Source of the DNA: Coemansia sp. RSA 1804
Lineage: Eukaryota > Kickxellomycota > Kickxellomycetes > Kickxellales > Kickxellaceae
Direction of reading: 5' to 3'
Assembly: GCA_027578815.1 (NCBI GenBank)
Contig: JANBTH010000029.1
Location: 1-52,319, forward strand
DNA: 52,319 nt
Shown: positions 19,277 to 29,863 of the stretch, piece after piece
How positions within the stretch are numbered: the stretch's first letter is position 1
Layout: each line of letters begins with the position of its first letter
Program-made: the position numbers and the translations under genes
Notes under the pieces: generated by a model
What the model was told of the DNA's origin: nothing
The model's database searches: none
What the model saw: the letters and a program-made list of their open reading frames with translations, nothing else

Positions 19277-19786
19277 ATGGGGCGCAATAAACAGACTAAA
19301 GGGAAGGGATCCCTGCCAAACAGAGAGCTCTTCGAAAGAATGAACTTTCTTTACCAGTCATCGCATTTCTTTGCGAGTTTACTGCGGCGGCATCCAACCC
19401 CTTTATTAGAACAAGCATCAACAGGAACAAAGGCAACAACAGCAGCAGCAGCAGCAGCCGTAACAGTGCCTGAAACAGAAACAGCAATCGGCGACAGTAA
19501 TGCCAGGAATCCCATGCTGCCTATAGCCCGCTTCTACGCAAAGGAGATGCGCCAGGTGGCACGCAAGAGCGTTCTGCGTCTCAGTCCTCACATCAAGCGC
19601 GAGATATGCAAGGCGTGTGCGTCGCCGCTTGTGCCCGGCGTCTCGTGCTCAACTAGAGTGAAGGGCCACAAAAAGGGCCGACGCGTGGTTACTACTTGTT
19701 TGTATTGCGGCTGCCAACGGCGGCTTATAGTAGACCCGCACAAGGAGCTGTTTGTTGACAAGGACATACACGGAATTATCCATTGA
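19277..19786 (+). CDS. RPR2: ribonuclease P protein subunit Rpr2/Rpp21-like
   Basis: Protein subunit of nuclear RNase P, which removes tRNA 5' leaders (the family also includes Snm1 of RNase MRP). The 169-residue product starts with a Lys-rich GRNKQTKGKG and contains the diagnostic ERMNFLYQSSHFF helix (about 20-32) and a second helix FYAKEMRQVARKSVLRL (86-102). The zinc ribbon uses Cys111, Cys114, Cys141 and Cys144 (CKAC and CLYC). Between the helices a CAG/GCA microsatellite encodes a six-Ala run (56-61), a low-complexity insertion. Rpr2 rather than Snm1 is the better fit by compact length. An AATAAA lies shortly after the stop, near 19807. Confidence 0.92.
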   Translation: MGRNKQTKGKGSLPNRELFERMNFLYQSSHFFASLLRRHPTPLLEQASTGTKATTAAAAAAVTVPETETAIGDSNARNPMLPIARFYAKEMRQVARKSVLRLSPHIKREICKACASPLVPGVSCSTRVKGHKKGRRVVTTCLYCGCQRRLIVDPHKELFVDKDIHGIIH

Positions 19787-19905
19787 CACCATGTAAAAAT
19801 AGACATGAATAAACTCTACAATGATGCATTCACTATAACCTCTTTCTCTCTTCTCTTCAGAGCAAGACCAGGTTTATATAGAACAACAAAAGAGGTATTT
19901 CTTAT

Positions 19906-21192
19906 TCAATAGTTAAGCATTTTTTGGGCTTTGTCAACCAGGTACCTGCGATCGAACTTGGAGCTCCAGGCCCAGTTGTTGAATCGTGAAAACAGCGTGT
20001 TTGAGATCTTTTGCTTTTTGCCCAGCGTCACAACAACAGTCTTCTGCCTCTTCATATTCGTGGAGTATGCCTCCATCGGCGCAGCCATGGCCGAGTCATA
20101 AGCCATCTCGGGTGACATTTTGACACGAAAGTCGTAGCCCTCGTCCATCAGCAATCTCAAGCAGCGAACCGCATGCTTTGCCTGGCTCACTGCGCTTGTT
20201 GCGTACTTTTCGGACAGCGGCAGCGAGTTCACATCGCCGATGGCAAAGATGTTTGGATACATAGGGTCGACCAACTGCAGCGTTGGGCGCACGCTGATTC
20301 GTCCGGTTTCAGGCTCCACATGAGGTCTGTGGGGGTCCGACGCTGGCAATCGGGTCATGAACTCTGTGTTTGGTCGTGATCCAGTGGTCCATATTGCCAG
20401 GTCGCACTCGATTTTCTCGCCAAGCGTTGTTGCGAATGTTTGCGGACGCACAGTCCATTGTCTTTGCTGGTGCTGGTAGTGGATAATGCTGGTAGTGGAG
20501 GAAGATGACGAGGAGCCGTTCTTGGATCTCACGCTAGGTTCTTGCGGAATCACGGCCTCGCCAAGCCGAACCTCCACGCCCATCTGGCGAAGCTTCCGCT
20601 CAGTCTCCTTTGCAAACCCTTCAGATAGATCTGGATTAAGCAGCTTGGACCGTGCATGTGCAACAACAAGCTTCTTGTCGGGATATACTTCAGCAATCTC
20701 ACCACACAGTCCGATCCCAACAGCGCCGGCTCCCACAAACAGAATCTTGTTTGCTGCCTCGACAGCGTTACGCATTGTGCTGTACATCAGACGACACTCC
20801 TCCACGGATGACGCCTGTGTGACTGGCAGGGACGGATACTCGGTGCCCGTCGCCAGCACCAAGTAGTCGTAGTACAGTCTTCCGCCGTCGGTCACTTCAA
20901 TGTAGCTTTCATGGACCCGTTTGAGCCGCGCACAGACAAACCGGTGGCTGGGGTTGGCGATGCCGCCATCCAGGAACAACCTTGTGTATGGAATAAACAT
21001 TTGATCCGCGTACTTCTTGTCAACCAGTCCGCGGATCAGCCCTGTTTTGTGGAAGTACTGCGTGCGCTGCTCCACCAACGTGATCATCAGCCGCGGGTAT
21101 GTGACATGGCTCAGCTCTATAAGCTCCTGAACTGCCGTGACTCCTGCCCAGGCTCCGCCAACAACCACCACGTGTATCTCCCGATGTGCCAT
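19906..21192 (-). CDS. FAD/NAD(P)H-dependent oxidoreductase, AIF/AMID (FSP1)-like
   Basis: A 428-residue pyridine-nucleotide-disulphide-oxidoreductase-fold flavoprotein of the AMID/FSP1 type; relatives reduce quinones with NAD(P)H. I start it at ATG 21192 (MAHREIHVVVV) because the upstream in-frame codons begin with TTG and add an unlikely Ile run. The FAD dinucleotide motif is GGAWAG (12-17), followed by the family's YDYLVLATGTEYPS. The NAD(P)H motif is ILFVGAGAVGIGLCGEIA, then IWTTGSRPN and the second FAD motif NIFAIGDVNSLP. A Ser-rich insertion (NGSSSSSSTTS) interrupts the NAD domain. Mitochondrial, lipid-droplet or cytosolic placement cannot be read from the sequence. It is convergent with RPR2. 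Confidence 0.88.
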   Translation of the reverse strand: MAHREIHVVVVGGAWAGVTAVQELIELSHVTYPRLMITLVEQRTQYFHKTGLIRGLVDKKYADQMFIPYTRLFLDGGIANPSHRFVCARLKRVHESYIEVTDGGRLYYDYLVLATGTEYPSLPVTQASSVEECRLMYSTMRNAVEAANKILFVGAGAVGIGLCGEIAEVYPDKKLVVAHARSKLLNPDLSEGFAKETERKLRQMGVEVRLGEAVIPQEPSVRSKNGSSSSSSTTSIIHYQHQQRQWTVRPQTFATTLGEKIECDLAIWTTGSRPNTEFMTRLPASDPHRPHVEPETGRISVRPTLQLVDPMYPNIFAIGDVNSLPLSEKYATSAVSQAKHAVRCLRLLMDEGYDFRVKMSPEMAYDSAMAAPMEAYSTNMKRQKTVVVTLGKKQKISNTLFSRFNNWAWSSKFDRRYLVDKAQKMLNY

Positions 21193-22885
21193 TGCTTGAA
21201 AGTCTAATGAAGCGACAATAATAATGATAATGTAAACAATAATCAAAAATGAAGACCCAGTGCTGCCAAAACTTGGATGAACTACTTGCTTGCTATTTAC
21301 AGAGAAAGAAAAATATTGTTATTTTCATTTCCTATCAAGTTTTAATACTGATTGTCAGGGCCACTTTATAAACGGTGTGGAACCAACGTATCTGTCGCTC
21401 CCAATTGCATTCATTTGATTTCGTTGCTCACCAATAAACGGCCACAACACGCAACAAAACAGCTAGATAGGACATGACAGATCATTCTCCAAGCAGAGAA
21501 GCAAGCAATCCGATTTATTTATTTATTAGCGAGCGGAGATCCAGATGGGTGCAAAAAATTATTTCTGCGCATCCACCTGCATGCAGCACACATGCCAAAA
21601 TGGCAGCTCATCAACCACAGTGCAAAAATGAACTTGTCCACTCGGCGCAAATCTGATATAGTCGCACCTCTATAAATACAAGCTCGTTCGCAAATTACAC
21701 TGGATTCTTGCACTATTTCCATGCTTCCGAGTTGACAGAAAACTGTAGGGGACCCGGTGGTTATCATACTAAAAGCGGCAATATCCATCTGCAAAGACAA
21801 AATAGGAAATATGCTACAAATAAAAAATTACCCAAAAGGGAAAACTTCTAGACATAATTTAGATAATTGCAGATGAATTGTAAACAAAGAAGCATCCTAA
21901 AACCCAGTTAAAAAATTATTAATTGGCAACATGTGAAGTGCACTACTGTCACCAAACCAGCATCCAATCAACTCATTCGGGGGACCTAAAAGTAATAAAG
22001 ACGGAACGGAATAAACCTCCTAAAAAGAGTACCATGGGAAAATGTGATTGCTTGTGCCAGACACAGCAATCATTTTTAACAAAGAAACATAGAATGAGGA
22101 ACCAATTTTTGAAGAGATTATTATTTGTCTAATAATAACAATGACAATAACAATGTATTTAGAGATTTCAATATGTATTAGCGCATATGGCATGCAACTA
22201 ATCCAAATAAAACCTACCACCAGAAAAAACTCATCGATAGAGAGCTTTGTATTGCGCTTGGCCAAGGAGATGCACCACCACTTTACAACCTGAATTTGCA
22301 AGTGCATTATCGAGATAAGGAACTCCCCCTTCATGCACACCATTATTCCGGTGTTAACAACGTGTCTGAATTGAAACAGCGACCAAATTCATTTTTTTCC
22401 TTTTTCATGCTCAGTTTATCGGGGTATTTCCCTAGGACCTACTTGTGATGACTGTGATCTGTGTAACCGAGTCAGGATCAACCAAAGAGCCATCGGGTTT
22501 AAATATAAACAGTATTCCTTTTTTTTCTTTTCTGCGCTAAATGTTGTGGTTTGTAAGCTTCCTTTTCCTTGTTTGTTTGTTTTCCATTCCGAGCGCTTTG
22601 TGGAATGAGAAATGGGGGAGAGAAACAGCACTCTCAAAGCCGTGTCAAGGCCGCATGCAGGAGAAGAAAAAATTGCGTCGATTTTACAAAGTCCAAAATA
22701 TGCACATGTTTGTAAATCCTCACATTTAAACACACACAAAAAGACATTAATAAAAAAATTGAAAGCCACTGTTGTATACAACTTGTACAGGTGCCGCCTG
22801 AAAGTGCATTACATCGGTTCTTGCCATTCTTATCGCCATTTCTTCATTTTCATGTGCATATTCATTTATATTTCTCCAAACAATA
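21193..22885. other. 1.7-kb intergenic region between the flavoprotein gene and P1
   Basis: AT-rich DNA that should contain the divergent promoters of the flavoprotein gene (-) and P1 (+). Short frames near 21519-21800, 22020-22343 and 22416-22781 show no recognisable domain or paralogy. I see no gene, RNA or mobile element. Confidence 0.45.
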
Positions 22886-24364
22886 ATGATTATCTTTATG
22901 AACTATTTTATTTATCTCTTGACTGTTCTGGCTCTTTTGGTGTCAAACGCGCATGGACTTTCTGTTCGGGACACCACTTCAGATATAGCCAGTACCAAGG
23001 GCGGAATCCTGGTTAAGAATGGAAAGCAGACCTCTTGTGAGCTTGGAGTCATCAACAGCAAGGCTGCCTTTGTTGCTGCCTATTGTATCGATTTTTCAGG
23101 AAAGACCGTCAACCAGAACACAGAATATGAAGTCTACTTGGACGCAGGAATTGACAACACGCCTGCCAAGTACTCCGTGGAGTCAATAACCGTGCATCCT
23201 GGTTTTAATGCTACAACCGGCCTCAACCCAGTAGCTGTTATTCAGTTTAACAAAGACAGCACCGAAACATGGTCCAACCCAATTGCTATAGATCGAAACA
23301 ACAGCTGGGGTGACGTTTTGTTTATTCGTCGTGGAATGACCAGCTTGAACAAAATGCAGTGGAAGACCCCGTTGACAGCTACAAACAAATACATAGATGC
23401 GGCAGATTGTAATAGCGACAACCGGATCTTTGAAACAAATGAATACGACTTGTTCTGTTCCAATGCAACTACATATTCACCATATGCGTATCTGACAGGG
23501 TGTGCCATTCCCTACGGTTCAGTTGACGTCTATATTTCTGGAAAGCTTTACGTTGCTGGCATCCATGGGTTCACATCTATATCGTTTAGCAGCTATTCGT
23601 GCACATTGCGAGATTTCCAAGACAGCATGTACGTGTTGTTTTCTGACTATATCGCATTTGCAAACAAGGTCCTTGAAAGCACTATCAGTTACTACCCAGA
23701 CAGCAACGACATTTCTCCTCAGTCTAATTCCGGTTATAGCATGAAAATGCCTGACTATCTGCTATCTGGCAGAATCATTTTGGGTGGTGACTTTTACGCT
23801 AACCAGACCGCCAGCACTTTTGATGATAATAGCAGTAGCTCAACCAAAAGCGCTGAGCAGTCTCGAAGTTTAACGGAGCCTAACTCGGAGGGCTGGAACA
23901 GCGATGAGGCTTCCAGCATATCAAACAGCCTCCATGATTCTGTTGATGCTGATTCCATTTCTGAAACATCGTCGTCAACCCCCAAGGATAGCGACGAGGT
24001 CTTTGGCGACAACCAAAACGCGTCGTCAAAGAAAACGGTTATTATAGGTGTGGTCTGTGGGGTTCTCGGCGGTATAATCCTGACATGCCTATTCTTGTTC
24101 TTTTACAGGAGATGGAAGAAAGGGCGCAAGGACATATATAGAGACAATGAGTCACGCAACGACATGCACACAATGCTTGTTGTGGATGGCAACAACTTTT
24201 CTTTGCCTTTAACTGTGCACACGCCTGCGGCATTGACGCCAAAACCATCCATGGTACCGCTTGGCAGAGCTCATGGTGGTGATCCTTTTGAGGTCCTGGA
24301 TTATGATCTGCCTCCTCTCTATGAACCAAAAGGGCATTCAGCACCTACAAAAATGTCCCAATAA
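22886..24364 (+). CDS. P1: membrane-anchored trypsin-fold pseudoprotease with cytoplasmic PPLY motif (class A)
   Basis: A 492-residue type I membrane protein. A signal peptide (1-24) precedes a trypsin-like ectodomain: Cys51 and Cys67 have the exact C42-C58 spacing of S1 proteases (CELGVINSKAAFVAAYC). The catalytic His position is Tyr66. The Asp102 position, normally NDIA after VHP-x-aromatic-N, is Pro115 (HPGFNATTGLNPVAV). The Ser195 position is probably Ser212 in PYGSVDVY, but the GDSGG oxyanion loop is gone. No peptidase activity is expected. Next come a Ser/Thr/Asn-rich stalk (about 300-380), one membrane helix (about 383-407, IIGVVCGVLGGIILTC), basic stop-transfer residues and an 85-residue tail ending DYDLPPLYEP, a PPxY motif for WW domains. 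It is convergent with P2. A receptor or adhesin role is inferred. Confidence 0.85.
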   Translation: MIIFMNYFIYLLTVLALLVSNAHGLSVRDTTSDIASTKGGILVKNGKQTSCELGVINSKAAFVAAYCIDFSGKTVNQNTEYEVYLDAGIDNTPAKYSVESITVHPGFNATTGLNPVAVIQFNKDSTETWSNPIAIDRNNSWGDVLFIRRGMTSLNKMQWKTPLTATNKYIDAADCNSDNRIFETNEYDLFCSNATTYSPYAYLTGCAIPYGSVDVYISGKLYVAGIHGFTSISFSSYSCTLRDFQDSMYVLFSDYIAFANKVLESTISYYPDSNDISPQSNSGYSMKMPDYLLSGRIILGGDFYANQTASTFDDNSSSSTKSAEQSRSLTEPNSEGWNSDEASSISNSLHDSVDADSISETSSSTPKDSDEVFGDNQNASSKKTVIIGVVCGVLGGIILTCLFLFFYRRWKKGRKDIYRDNESRNDMHTMLVVDGNNFSLPLTVHTPAALTPKPSMVPLGRAHGGDPFEVLDYDLPPLYEPKGHSAPTKMSQ

Positions 24365-24572
24365 CCGCTAGTAGGAATAACCACATCTTTTTGTAATCTT
24401 TATATAATATTCGAACAATTTAAAGTTAATATTATAATGTAATTGTAGCGAACCACAATGCCTGTTATACTAACACTTGAATACATGTCTATGCTATGCA
24501 GCCAATTTCCACTTTTTAAAAACAACAACAATTACAGAATGGCTTGGTTCTATTATTCAATTAGTAGTAGTG

Positions 24573-26081
24573 TTATTTCTTTTTATCAACAGAAGATGCC
24601 TTGCTTGGGCTAGTTGTGATAGGAATGTCATCGTCGTATATTGGCGGTTGGTCGGAGTGGGTATTGACAAGAATGTGAAGGGGATGGGGCCTCATGCTGC
24701 GTATATTCCCTGAAAAGTAGTTGTCATCTGCTCCTGGCGACTCCACGTCCTCCATGTCCTCCATTGTTGCCCTAATAACTGGATCCTCAATCTCCATCTT
24801 ACGGCTTCTGTTCCATCTTCTGATTAGGAAGAACAGTGCTGTGGCAATAGTAATTCCAGCGATAAATGCACAAACAACGCCAGCTATGATTGCATTTTTG
24901 TTTGAGCTAGAACTTTTGCTGTCGTTTGGTAACAAGCCTACTCCACTATCGTTAGACAAGCTTGCACTATATTCCTCGCTGTATGAGTCTAAATTACCGG
25001 TATCGTCACTGGTCACGGAATCACTGCCATCGGTACTTGTTTTGTCATTGTTTGAAGTCTCTGTCAACTCAGTTGACGATGCGTCTACACCTGATTCCAC
25101 AAAAGATGTGAAAACTCCCTGGTCTTTATAGTAATCGCCGCCGACAATGCTGTACTTGTCGGAATCAGAAATCCCGGGATCTCTGAGCGTATAGTTTGGA
25201 GAGTATATTGGAAGTGAATCAACTGTCATCGGATACCATCTGAAATCGGCAAGATCGGCAGCCATTGCAACGTACACTATCCAGTCGGACAGCACAAGAT
25301 AGTAGTTGCGCACAGATGAGGCATTGCATAACCCGTTCTCACTAACATTCCCGACAGCCGACGAGTAGCTGTAAAAGCCGACAGGATACAGCGTGTTGTT
25401 TATATATGTGTATGCTGTTCCGTAGGGCGTGCTGCACGGTGTGAGGTTGCTGCCAGGAGACTTGGCGTAGTCTCCAATACATGTAAAGTCGTACGTGTTT
25501 GCGTTGTAAAGAGCCGACATTGAATCACAAGTAGAGTCCTCCGACGCTGGATCGTATATAAAGTCGGGATCTTCCCATTTCATGGTCTCTAGATCAGTAA
25601 CTGTGCTCCTCGTGTACACCATCTTACCCCAGTATGTTTCGCGCGTGATTCCAATGTTATTGAACCAGGTAGCATTTTTCCCGTTGTTGAATCTTAGCGT
25701 AGCAATGTTGTTTGCCCTTGTTGTTGGGTTAAAGTCCGGGTGCACTGTTATATTCTCCACTTTGTACTTGTCTGCCTTTCCATCTATCCCATCGTCAACG
25801 TAAACCATGTAGCTGGCTGTTGTGTCTAATGTGTTGCCCTTTGTATAGTCTAAACAGTCTGCGCTGACAGCCCCGCCTAGACTGGTAAAAAGCCCTACTT
25901 CGCAGAACGTGATCTTGTTGTTTTTCACCAGTATGCCTCTCTTTGATGTTTTTATATCGCTTACGACATCCGGAGTGGTAGTCCGTTTGTGTGATACGTG
26001 TGCTTCTGCCGACAAACTGCACAGCAGAACTATATTGCCTACGGCAACAAGAAAAAGCAACACACTTCGCAATAGTGTCAT
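24573..26081 (-). CDS. P2: membrane-anchored trypsin-fold pseudoprotease with cytoplasmic PPIY motif (class B)
   Basis: A 502-residue class B member. I start it at ATG 26081 (MTLLRSVLLFLVAVG), which begins a signal peptide; the open frame extends 120 codons upstream but carries no family sequence. Cys60 and Cys76 keep the C42-C58 spacing. The catalytic His is Asp75, Asp102 is replaced by Asn (ANNIATLRF), and the Ser195 position is Thr (PYGTAYTY). The ectodomain ends in VRNYYLVLSDWIVYVA, a class B signature. A Ser/Thr/Asp stalk, a helix (AIIAGVVCAFIAGITIATAL), RRWNRSRK and a tail with QPPIYDDDIP (PPIY at about 479-482) follow. Lys-Arg at 47-48 sits just before GILVKN, reminiscent of a zymogen site. 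It is convergent with P1, stops 208 bp apart. Confidence 0.84.
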   Translation of the reverse strand: MTLLRSVLLFLVAVGNIVLLCSLSAEAHVSHKRTTTPDVVSDIKTSKRGILVKNNKITFCEVGLFTSLGGAVSADCLDYTKGNTLDTTASYMVYVDDGIDGKADKYKVENITVHPDFNPTTRANNIATLRFNNGKNATWFNNIGITRETYWGKMVYTRSTVTDLETMKWEDPDFIYDPASEDSTCDSMSALYNANTYDFTCIGDYAKSPGSNLTPCSTPYGTAYTYINNTLYPVGFYSYSSAVGNVSENGLCNASSVRNYYLVLSDWIVYVAMAADLADFRWYPMTVDSLPIYSPNYTLRDPGISDSDKYSIVGGDYYKDQGVFTSFVESGVDASSTELTETSNNDKTSTDGSDSVTSDDTGNLDSYSEEYSASLSNDSGVGLLPNDSKSSSSNKNAIIAGVVCAFIAGITIATALFFLIRRWNRSRKMEIEDPVIRATMEDMEDVESPGADDNYFSGNIRSMRPHPLHILVNTHSDQPPIYDDDIPITTSPSKASSVDKKK

Positions 26082-27904
26082 ATCTTTTAGAATAGAGCGT
26101 AAAAATAAAGAAAGAAAAATTAAATTGGTATCGAAAGGTGTATTTGTAATAGTTCTGGCAATGTTTTTCTTTTGATACTTGCTTTTACTTTTTTTTTTTA
26201 CCGCAAATGGCAACACAGGCAGCAATGAACGAAGAGTGCATTTACAGAAAGACACAACACTGTGGTCAGAAAGAAAAGCAGGTTGATTGCTGGCACCTGG
26301 ATTGACATTGCATTTTAAATGTGCATATTTTTGTTGTGAGTTTACCCTTTGGTTTGAAGAGACACAAGGCCAGGTAATTGGCATTGCAACACAAAAAAAC
26401 AAGAATAAATTAAAGTCTGGTGACAAAATGATGCTTCTCATCGTGAAAATGTGTACTGGTTGTATATTTTACTTGCTGGCTGCTCTGTCTAATGCAAACA
26501 AAAAAGTAATCAAATTCTTTACTTTGAAATCATTTGCTTTAACTTTACTCTGCATTTCAGCCATCAACACACACAAAAGCACATCAGTATAGTCAAGATG
26601 AAAACCAACTGTGCATGCGTTGTTTATCCTTCGTCACCCAAAATCGGTAAACATGGTTGGTGCTTTCCAAATCTTTTTGTCATTTTCTGCATAAATTCAT
26701 GCGCAATTAAAAATCAAAGAAAATATTTAAGAAATCACATAACGCATACATGTAAAGAGCTGAGCTTTCCCTGATATCCACATGCGTTTATATCCAAGAA
26801 AGAGTCCTATCCTTTTCCAGAAGGAAGTATATCCAGGTTCAATATCGTAATCCATATCTAATTCAAGATAAATTATAAAGCTATTATAAACATTAAGAAA
26901 TCATTATAAGAAATATTGGCATTAAGCAAAGAGCAACTAAAATGAAATTTACAATAAAAGGCAACAATATCTGAAAAAGTGCTCATTCGTAAAGAGTTTA
27001 ATAATCTTTCTTGATAATAGTTTTAATAAACATATAATGAAAAAAGGTCTGCAAAAGGTTTACAAAAATCCGTGAAACACAAGATGGTATACATTCTGTT
27101 CATTTTATTAATACCAATGGCATCGTTATGCTGTAACCAACCCATCTGTCAATTACATTAATCCAGAAACCATTCGCATATGAAATATTACAAAAATCGC
27201 CACAATCAGCAAGAATACCAGTAAAATTAAATATCAATTTAATACAATGCAGGAGTGGTTTTTTATATTAGGAACAAAACCTTGCTGCTTGAAAAAACGA
27301 CCAGGCGACATTTTAATATATCAACAAGTGTTGCTACACCTAGTAGATAGTAAGTATATCTGAGGTAATCATAATCACACAATTAGCTAAACTGGATCAA
27401 CGCATAGATTAAATTTCTATGTGGGTGTATAACACATTGGCTACCGATATACAACGAATCTGTAAACTCTTGGCTGTTTTCGTGCTTTCACATACAAACT
27501 AATACATTATATCAGTTGCTAGTCATGATAAAGCACATTGTTCAACATGCTGAATTAAAATGAATTCAGATATCTTTTATTTTGTAGAAAGCCAATGTAC
27601 ATTGTAATCATATCTGTTTGGTGTATGATAAATGGTTCAATGTACAATACAATGGTTGCGTTGCACAACAGTTTACTTAAAAAAATTACAATGCAAACAT
27701 GAAGAAATGGACATGAAGAATGCCAATATTCAGCAAAACCGTTATGCAAGATGGAGTTCTGAACCAGCATAAATGAACAATATTTGAAACACAGATATTT
27801 GATGAAAAGGCATTTCCTTATTTATTAATACTTGCTTTCCATTTTTCCTTTATCGGGAGTTTTTTACTTTATCTTTTTTATATATAATATACTATAAATT
27901 TATA
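26082..27904. other. 1.8-kb divergent intergenic region P2/P3
   Basis: Very AT-rich, holding both promoters. On the minus strand around 26870-26815 a stretch reads DMDYDIEPGY, loosely like the DMDYDLPPLY tail of P5, possibly a decayed fragment. No intact gene is seen. Confidence 0.4.
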
Positions 27905-29455
27905 ATGATTTTATTACTGTACTATTATATTGCAACGTTTGCAGCTTTAATGCATCTGATGTCCTCTGCACATGGACTTGCTATTCGCGACACCAACTCA
28001 GACGTATCTAGCACCAAAGGCGGAATACTGGTCAAGAATGGCAAACAAACGTCTTGTGAGCTTGGTGTTATTGACAGCACTGCAGCGTTTGTAGCAGCTC
28101 CATGCCTTGACTATGTCAATAACAATATAGACAAGGATACAAAATATGAGGTTTATCTTGATGGAGGGATAGATGGTGTACCTATTAAATATACAGTTAG
28201 CTCAATAACAGTGCATCCTGATTATAACCCTACAACTATCCTCAATCCCATAGCCATTCTCCAGTTTAACCCCGGAAGCACTGAGATTTGGTTTAACTCC
28301 ATTGCAATCAACCAAAAATCAACCTGGGGTGATGTTTTGCTGCTTAGACGCGGATTGATAGATATAGATTCAATGAAATGGAAAACACCATTGACTACCA
28401 TCAACCAATATGTAAGTGTCAAAGACTGCAGCAGTGACAGCCGTGTTTATGAGTCCAACGAAAACGACTTTATTTGTTCCACGGCAACCACATATTCACC
28501 TTATTCATATCTAACTAATTGCTCCATTCCTTACGCTTCAGTTGATGTGTATATATCTGGAAAGCTTTACATTGCTGGAATTCATGCATACACCGCAGTT
28601 GGATTTAAAGAATATCAATGTACTTTGAGAAGCTTTCAAGACAGTTTGTACGTATTGTTTTCCGACTACATTGCATTTGCGTCTAAAGTACTTGGTCGTG
28701 AAATTAATTATTATCCCAAGAGCAACAATGTTATCTTGCAGACAAATGCAGACTATAGTATGACAACTCCTAGTGTATTATTGTCGCCAACTATAAAAAC
28801 CGGCGACTTTTATGTTAATCAGTCAAATAACACAGATGCAAACAATGATGTTACCACAACCCAAGACACTGGACTATTTCAAGATTCTACCAAATCTAAT
28901 TTGCCAGATTATGACAGCATTACCTTATCTAGTCAGACAAATGAAACAGACTCGACCTCCGACTCTGCAACCGATTATGTTATGAACGAACTACTAACTA
29001 CTTCTTACGATAATGAAAGTTACACAAACGACAATAATGACACGTCACTAAAAAAGCAGGCCATTATAGGCGTGACTTGCGGTATTCTAGGCGGAATCCT
29101 TATAACGTGTTTGCTTATCTATCTATTCGGAAAATGGAAAAGGGCTCACAGAGATATATACAAAAACCGTGAGACGCGAAATAGCATACGTTCTATGCTT
29201 GTCATTGATACCAATGGCATCTTTATCCCCCCACCAATTCAGCTACCCATTACGCCAATTCAAAAGCCGTCAGCACATGTGCTATCTCTAAAATCACCGC
29301 TATCAGCAAAGTCACCGCAATCTGCAAAATCACCAGCATATAGCGCTAATAGCGATAGATCTAGCGCTTATAGCCTTAACATTCTTCCGCCATATCAGCC
29401 TAATCCGCCCTATTCGTCCTTTTCGCCCCCTATGTCTCCTGACCAGCAACGTTAA
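27905..29455 (+). CDS. P3: membrane-anchored trypsin-fold pseudoprotease with LPPY tail (class A)
   Basis: A 516-residue class A member. Signal peptide 1-24 is followed by the conserved GGILVKNGKQTSC. Cys51 and Cys67 keep trypsin spacing. The His57 position is Pro66, the Asp102 position is Pro (LNPIAILQF), and the Ser is in PYASVDVY. The ectodomain, Asn/Thr/Asp-rich stalk and membrane helix (IIGVTCGILGGILITCLLIYLF) match P1. The cytoplasmic tail is distinct: it has a short SAKSP repeat (SPLSAKSPQSAKSPAYSA) and ends LPPYQPNPPYSSFSPP. The canonical PPxY is replaced by an LPxY-type motif (about 494-497), a recognised variant WW-domain ligand. It is convergent with class B gene P4, as P1 is with P2. 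Confidence 0.84.
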   Translation: MILLLYYYIATFAALMHLMSSAHGLAIRDTNSDVSSTKGGILVKNGKQTSCELGVIDSTAAFVAAPCLDYVNNNIDKDTKYEVYLDGGIDGVPIKYTVSSITVHPDYNPTTILNPIAILQFNPGSTEIWFNSIAINQKSTWGDVLLLRRGLIDIDSMKWKTPLTTINQYVSVKDCSSDSRVYESNENDFICSTATTYSPYSYLTNCSIPYASVDVYISGKLYIAGIHAYTAVGFKEYQCTLRSFQDSLYVLFSDYIAFASKVLGREINYYPKSNNVILQTNADYSMTTPSVLLSPTIKTGDFYVNQSNNTDANNDVTTTQDTGLFQDSTKSNLPDYDSITLSSQTNETDSTSDSATDYVMNELLTTSYDNESYTNDNNDTSLKKQAIIGVTCGILGGILITCLLIYLFGKWKRAHRDIYKNRETRNSIRSMLVIDTNGIFIPPPIQLPITPIQKPSAHVLSLKSPLSAKSPQSAKSPAYSANSDRSSAYSLNILPPYQPNPPYSSFSPPMSPDQQR

Positions 29456-29863
29456 TTTTCATGGTTTAAAGCACAATACTAGGTATATGCCTATGTGTTA
29501 CACTTTTTATTACTTAATAACAGCATATTGCACCAATATTTCTTGTGTCAGGTAATGCAAAACCAGAAATCAGGCTTATGCTGAAAGGACTTTATGCAGT
29601 TACGTATCTTTCTTGAAATGCAAAAGCATAATGATAGGTTAGTTTTTTTGTACATGTCAAACTGAGGATCTTTACATGAATGGTTCTTTATGCGTCATTT
29701 GTGGTGTGAGGTTGTAGCATTATAGATACTTTGCTGCAGATTAGTTAAAAAAGAAAGAAAAGGCAGAAAGAAGAATATGAAAACAAAATAAATATCAAGA
29801 GTGTCAAGACTAGAATATAACAGAAAGGCAGCGGTTGCATGCTGGCAAAAAGAAAGATGCAAA
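29456..29863. other. convergent 3' spacer P3/P4
   Basis: A 408-bp AT-rich interval between two stop codons. It must hold both 3' ends. Nothing else is seen. Confidence 0.45.

Noticed and set aside
26082..26441. 120-codon N-terminal extension of P2
   Set aside because: The open frame continues upstream of the signal peptide but has no family similarity, and would bury the signal sequence.
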